A DNA stretch of 5,869 nt from positions 1-5,869 of the forward strand of contig JBEVNX010000203.1 in assembly GCA_040507895.1 (NCBI GenBank), written 5' to 3'. Source of the DNA: JBEVNX01 sp040507895. Lineage in GTDB: Bacteria; Desulfobacterota; Binatia; JACPRU01. Shown piece by piece: positions 3,403-5,869 of this stretch (position 1 is the stretch's first letter; each line of letters begins with the position of its first letter). The notes beneath the pieces are model-generated. The model was not told where the DNA came from. It saw nothing but the letters and a program-made list of their open reading frames with translations, and did not search any database. The position numbers were made by a program, and so were the translations under genes.

Positions 3403-5869
3403 GCCCGGGCCGGGCTCACTGGCTGCAGAGCCCCCATCTGGCGCGCGCCGAGGGCGGAGCGGAATCGCTCGCCGCGTTTCGCCGGCTCCCCGAGGCACAG
3501 CAGCGCGAGGTCGTGCATTTTGGCGATGTACTCGCCGAGGCGAGCCCGGCGCTCGCACTGGCTTACGCGCTACGCGCCCCTCAGGCCCGGGCGCGCTTGC
3601 CGCGGGAAGGCTTCGCGCGTTGGGCGAAGCTCGCCGTCGAGCTCGCGAGCGGGGAGCTCGCCAATCGAGACGCGGCCGGAGCCTACCTGCGCTTCGACCC
3701 CGCCGTGATCGCCGCGTGTCGGCCCGCTCTGCTCGAGCACTGGCGCAAGCTCTACGCCGAGGTGCAGGCGGTGTCGCGCAAGCTCGCCGCGCTCTTCGTC
3801 GAAGGCAGCGGCCCCGTGGTGGCGAAGCTCGGCGACCGCGCTCGGCCACGCCTCGACGCATGGGTGGAGGCGGGACTCGAGCTGGCCTCGCGGAGCGGCT
3901 GGCGCGGAGAGTTTCTCGCCGCCGCCCTTTTCGCGGCGGGAAGCCCGGCCTTGTTCGCTCTCGACGCGGAAGAGATCCCCCGCTGGGCGAGGCTTGGGGC
4001 CGCGGTGCAGGTCGGTCGCGAGATCGGGCAGCAGTTCTTCCAGGGGTTGCCGGCGGGCTTCGCGAGCCTCGCTCAGCCAGAGCGTGCGGCGACGTTCGAT
4101 CTGTGCGCGGCGGCGGCACCGCGGGCGGGTCGTGCCGCCGCCGCTCTGTTCGCAACCCTCCCGGCCAACGTGGCGCAGCTTCCGGAGGATGCCCGCCTGC
4201 CGCTGCTGCGCGTGCTCGTGGCGGCGTCCTCGGAGGCCGAGGCGATCGCCGACTTGGCTCCCATGCTCGAGGCGATCATGCGGTGCGTGCCGGCCGGCGT
4301 CCGCGGCGGGCTCCTCGATCGCATCGCGCGATTCGGTGCGCGCTTTCCGTTCTGCGTGGTGCCGCTGCTTCGCTCGCTACCACGCGCGATCGAGCAGGCG
4401 GGGGCCCGAGGCCTGACGCGATGGATCGAGCGCGGCGAGGGGATCGCGGAGGCCAATCACGACGCGGGCCGCGCGTACTTCGCGCTCGAATCGCGCACCG
4501 CGCTCCGCTACCTGCGCGAGAACTCCGCAGCCGTTCATCTCGAAGAGGTCCACGGCGTGCTCCGGTCGTATGCGCGCATGCTCTCCGGAGAGAGTTTGAC
4601 TCTACGCTCCGGCGCCGGTGTCTCGTTGCGGCCGTTTCTCGATCGCGAGAGCCTCGAGCGATCGAGCATCGCGCTGCCGGAGAGTGTCGACTTCTTCCAT
4701 TCTTGGGAAGACAACTTTTCGGTTCTGAAGCTCGCCGCTGCAGTCGGGGTCGGCCGGTTGCTCTACGGCAGCTTCGAATTGTCGCTGGCACGCGTGCGTG
4801 CCAGGCTGCCCGCACCGCTCGCGTCCGTGCTCGCTGCGACGATCCAAGGCGATGGCCTCGCCGACCTGCTCGAAGCTGTCCCGGAGGCGGATCCTCTGGT
4901 CGCGCTGTTCGCGGCGTGCGACGGCGCACGAATCGACTTTCGCTTGCGCCGCAAATATCGCGGTTACGCGGCGGAGATCGAGCGGCTGGCGCGACGGCTG
5001 GCGCGGCGGGTGATGCGAGCGCGGCGTTCCGCGGAGCTCATCCTGTTCCTGATTGGCGCCGGCATCCCGTACCGCGAGCTTCTCACCGATGAGCTGCCGG
5101 CCGACTTGCTCGGCTCGGTCGCTGCGGCGCTGAGCAGCCCGGAGTCGACCGTGGACGACGCTCTCGCGGTGGCGATTCAAATTCGCGAGCGCCTGGCCGA
5201 CTCGATCGCGGTCTCGGGGTTCGGCCCGCCGACCTCGTACGAGGAGCTGCTGTTCGAGAAGATCACCGGTGACGCCGCGCTCGATCCCGAGCCGGAAGGC
5301 GATCTCGATGCGAGCGCGGAATCTCGTCCCACGGACGTGCTCGACATCGATCCCGCCGCCGTCGAGGAAGGCGATGACCACGGGCCAGGCACTCCGCTGT
5401 CGGCGGAGGAGCTGCGCCGGCTCCTCGAGGCGGGTGCGATCCTCAAGGTCGGACGCGGCGCGGAAGTCGCGGACAGCGCGGGAATCTTCGCGCGCGATCT
5501 GCGCATTCCGACTTCGGCGGCGGACGCGACGAGCGAAGGGCAGGGGGTCGAAGGCGACCGCGCGCGGCGCCCGAGGCGCGCGGCCCCCGAGCGCGGCGGC
5601 TTCGACTACGACGAGTGGGACTACGCGATCCGCGACTATCGCCCGCGCTGGTGCCACCTCGACGAGATCAGCCTCGGCGGCGATGCGGGCGAGTTCTTCC
5701 AAGACACGCTCATGCGCTACGCCGACCTCCTTCCGGAGGTGCGCCGCCAATTCCAGCGCCTACGACCGGAGCGCTACCTCAAGGTGCGCGGCCTCGAGGA
5801 CGGAGAAGACTTCGACCTCAACGCCGCCGTCGAGGCGCGCGTGGAGCTGCGAGCCCGCCGCTCGCCCAC
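3399..5869 (+). CDS. CbbO/NorD-type VWA-partner protein, N-terminal 823 residues (runs off window)
   Basis: The frame stays open from the GTG at 3399 to the window end. In this family a large N-terminal region leads to a C-terminal VWA domain with a MIDAS metal site, which recruits the client to the CbbQ/NorQ ATPase. Evidence: GIAEANHDAGRAYFALESRT (348-367) and the region SWEDNFSVLKLAAAVGVGRL (435-454) through YGSFEL (456-461), both resembling conserved NorD/CbbO blocks; an acidic, low-complexity linker (about 626-664); SAEELRRLLEAGAIL (668-682); FDYDEWDYAIRDYRPRWCHL (735-754), a family hallmark; and RYLKVRGLEDGEDFDLNAAV (792-811), which normally sits just before the VWA domain. The VWA domain and MIDAS motif are therefore expected immediately downstream but not seen. 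With it the protein would be about 1,000 aa, longer than typical NorD (about 600-700) or CbbO (about 780). The start overlaps the ATPase stop by 4 nt (GTGA). No good Shine-Dalgarno site is visible, so coupling is likely. Confidence 0.88.
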   Translation, partial: MSPGRAHWLQSPHLARAEGGAESLAAFRRLPEAQQREVVHFGDVLAEASPALALAYALRAPQARARLPREGFARWAKLAVELASGELANRDAAGAYLRFDPAVIAACRPALLEHWRKLYAEVQAVSRKLAALFVEGSGPVVAKLGDRARPRLDAWVEAGLELASRSGWRGEFLAAALFAAGSPALFALDAEEIPRWARLGAAVQVGREIGQQFFQGLPAGFASLAQPERAATFDLCAAAAPRAGRAAAALFATLPANVAQLPEDARLPLLRVLVAASSEAEAIADLAPMLEAIMRCVPAGVRGGLLDRIARFGARFPFCVVPLLRSLPRAIEQAGARGLTRWIERGEGIAEANHDAGRAYFALESRTALRYLRENSAAVHLEEVHGVLRSYARMLSGESLTLRSGAGVSLRPFLDRESLERSSIALPESVDFFHSWEDNFSVLKLAAAVGVGRLLYGSFELSLARVRARLPAPLASVLAATIQGDGLADLLEAVPEADPLVALFAACDGARIDFRLRRKYRGYAAEIERLARRLARRVMRARRSAELILFLIGAGIPYRELLTDELPADLLGSVAAALSSPESTVDDALAVAIQIRERLADSIAVSGFGPPTSYEELLFEKITGDAALDPEPEGDLDASAESRPTDVLDIDPAAVEEGDDHGPGTPLSAEELRRLLEAGAILKVGRGAEVADSAGIFARDLRIPTSAADATSEGQGVEGDRARRPRRAAPERGGFDYDEWDYAIRDYRPRWCHLDEISLGGDAGEFFQDTLMRYADLLPEVRRQFQRLRPERYLKVRGLEDGEDFDLNAAVEARVELRARRSP

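Noticed and set aside
3193..4155. Minus-strand 320-codon frame across the ATPase/VWA-partner junction
   Set aside because: Low-complexity Arg/Pro/Ala composition, no domain, and it opposes two well-supported genes.
3620..5092. Plus-strand 490-codon frame inside the CbbO/NorD-type gene
   Set aside because: The translation is an Arg/Gly/Ala-rich shadow. The frame starting at 3399 carries the conserved motifs and remains open throughout.
4602..5750. Long minus-strand open frame (382 codons) opposite the CbbO/NorD-type gene
   Set aside because: It lies opposite a frame with clear family motifs, and its translation is rich in Arg/Ala/Glu with no recognisable domain. Long antisense frames are expected in GC-rich coding DNA.
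1..5869. CRISPR arrays, insertion sequences, tRNA genes or attachment sites
   Set aside because: No regularly spaced repeats, transposase-like frames, tRNA-like cloverleaf or long direct repeats were seen by eye.

Overview
This is a GC-rich bacterial window with strong G/C preference at third codon positions, GTG starts and tightly packed genes. It resembles a high-GC proteobacterial, myxobacterial or related delta-type lineage. No rRNA, tRNA or other taxonomic marker is present, so that placement is only an impression. I see no mobile elements, CRISPR arrays, tRNAs or rRNAs.

Layout: (1) Positions 1-980, minus strand, carry the first 326 codons of an FAD-linked oxidase of the D-lactate dehydrogenase/glycolate oxidase GlcD type. 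Its 3' end lies outside the window. (2) Positions 981-1102 are a divergent intergenic region with candidate promoters and one clear Shine-Dalgarno site. (3) Positions 1103-1324, plus strand, encode a 73-residue Cys/His-rich zinc-ribbon protein, followed by a short gap with three small hairpins, the first a possible weak terminator. (4) Positions 1436-5869 form a compact plus-strand operon. Its genes are a membrane-anchored zinc-ribbon/TPR protein (387 aa), a CbbQ/NorQ/NirQ-type MoxR AAA+ ATPase (268 aa), and a very long CbbO/NorD-type protein that is still open at the window end (823 codons visible). Each of the two internal junctions is a 4-nt GTGA overlap, so translation of the three genes is probably coupled.

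How they may work together: in characterised systems, a hexameric CbbQ/NorQ ATPase works with a CbbO/NorD protein, whose C-terminal von Willebrand A (VWA) domain recognises the client. CbbQO reactivates inhibited Rubisco; NorQD matures nitric oxide reductase. Here the ATPase and the long partner are clear, although the VWA domain itself is expected just beyond position 5869. No Rubisco or nitric oxide reductase gene is visible. Instead, the module is coupled to a zinc-ribbon/TM/TPR protein with an unrecognised C-terminal domain. The most interesting hypothesis is an ATPase-VWA remodelling machine with a membrane-bound TPR adaptor and an unknown client. The oxidase and the small zinc-ribbon gene may be unrelated neighbours.
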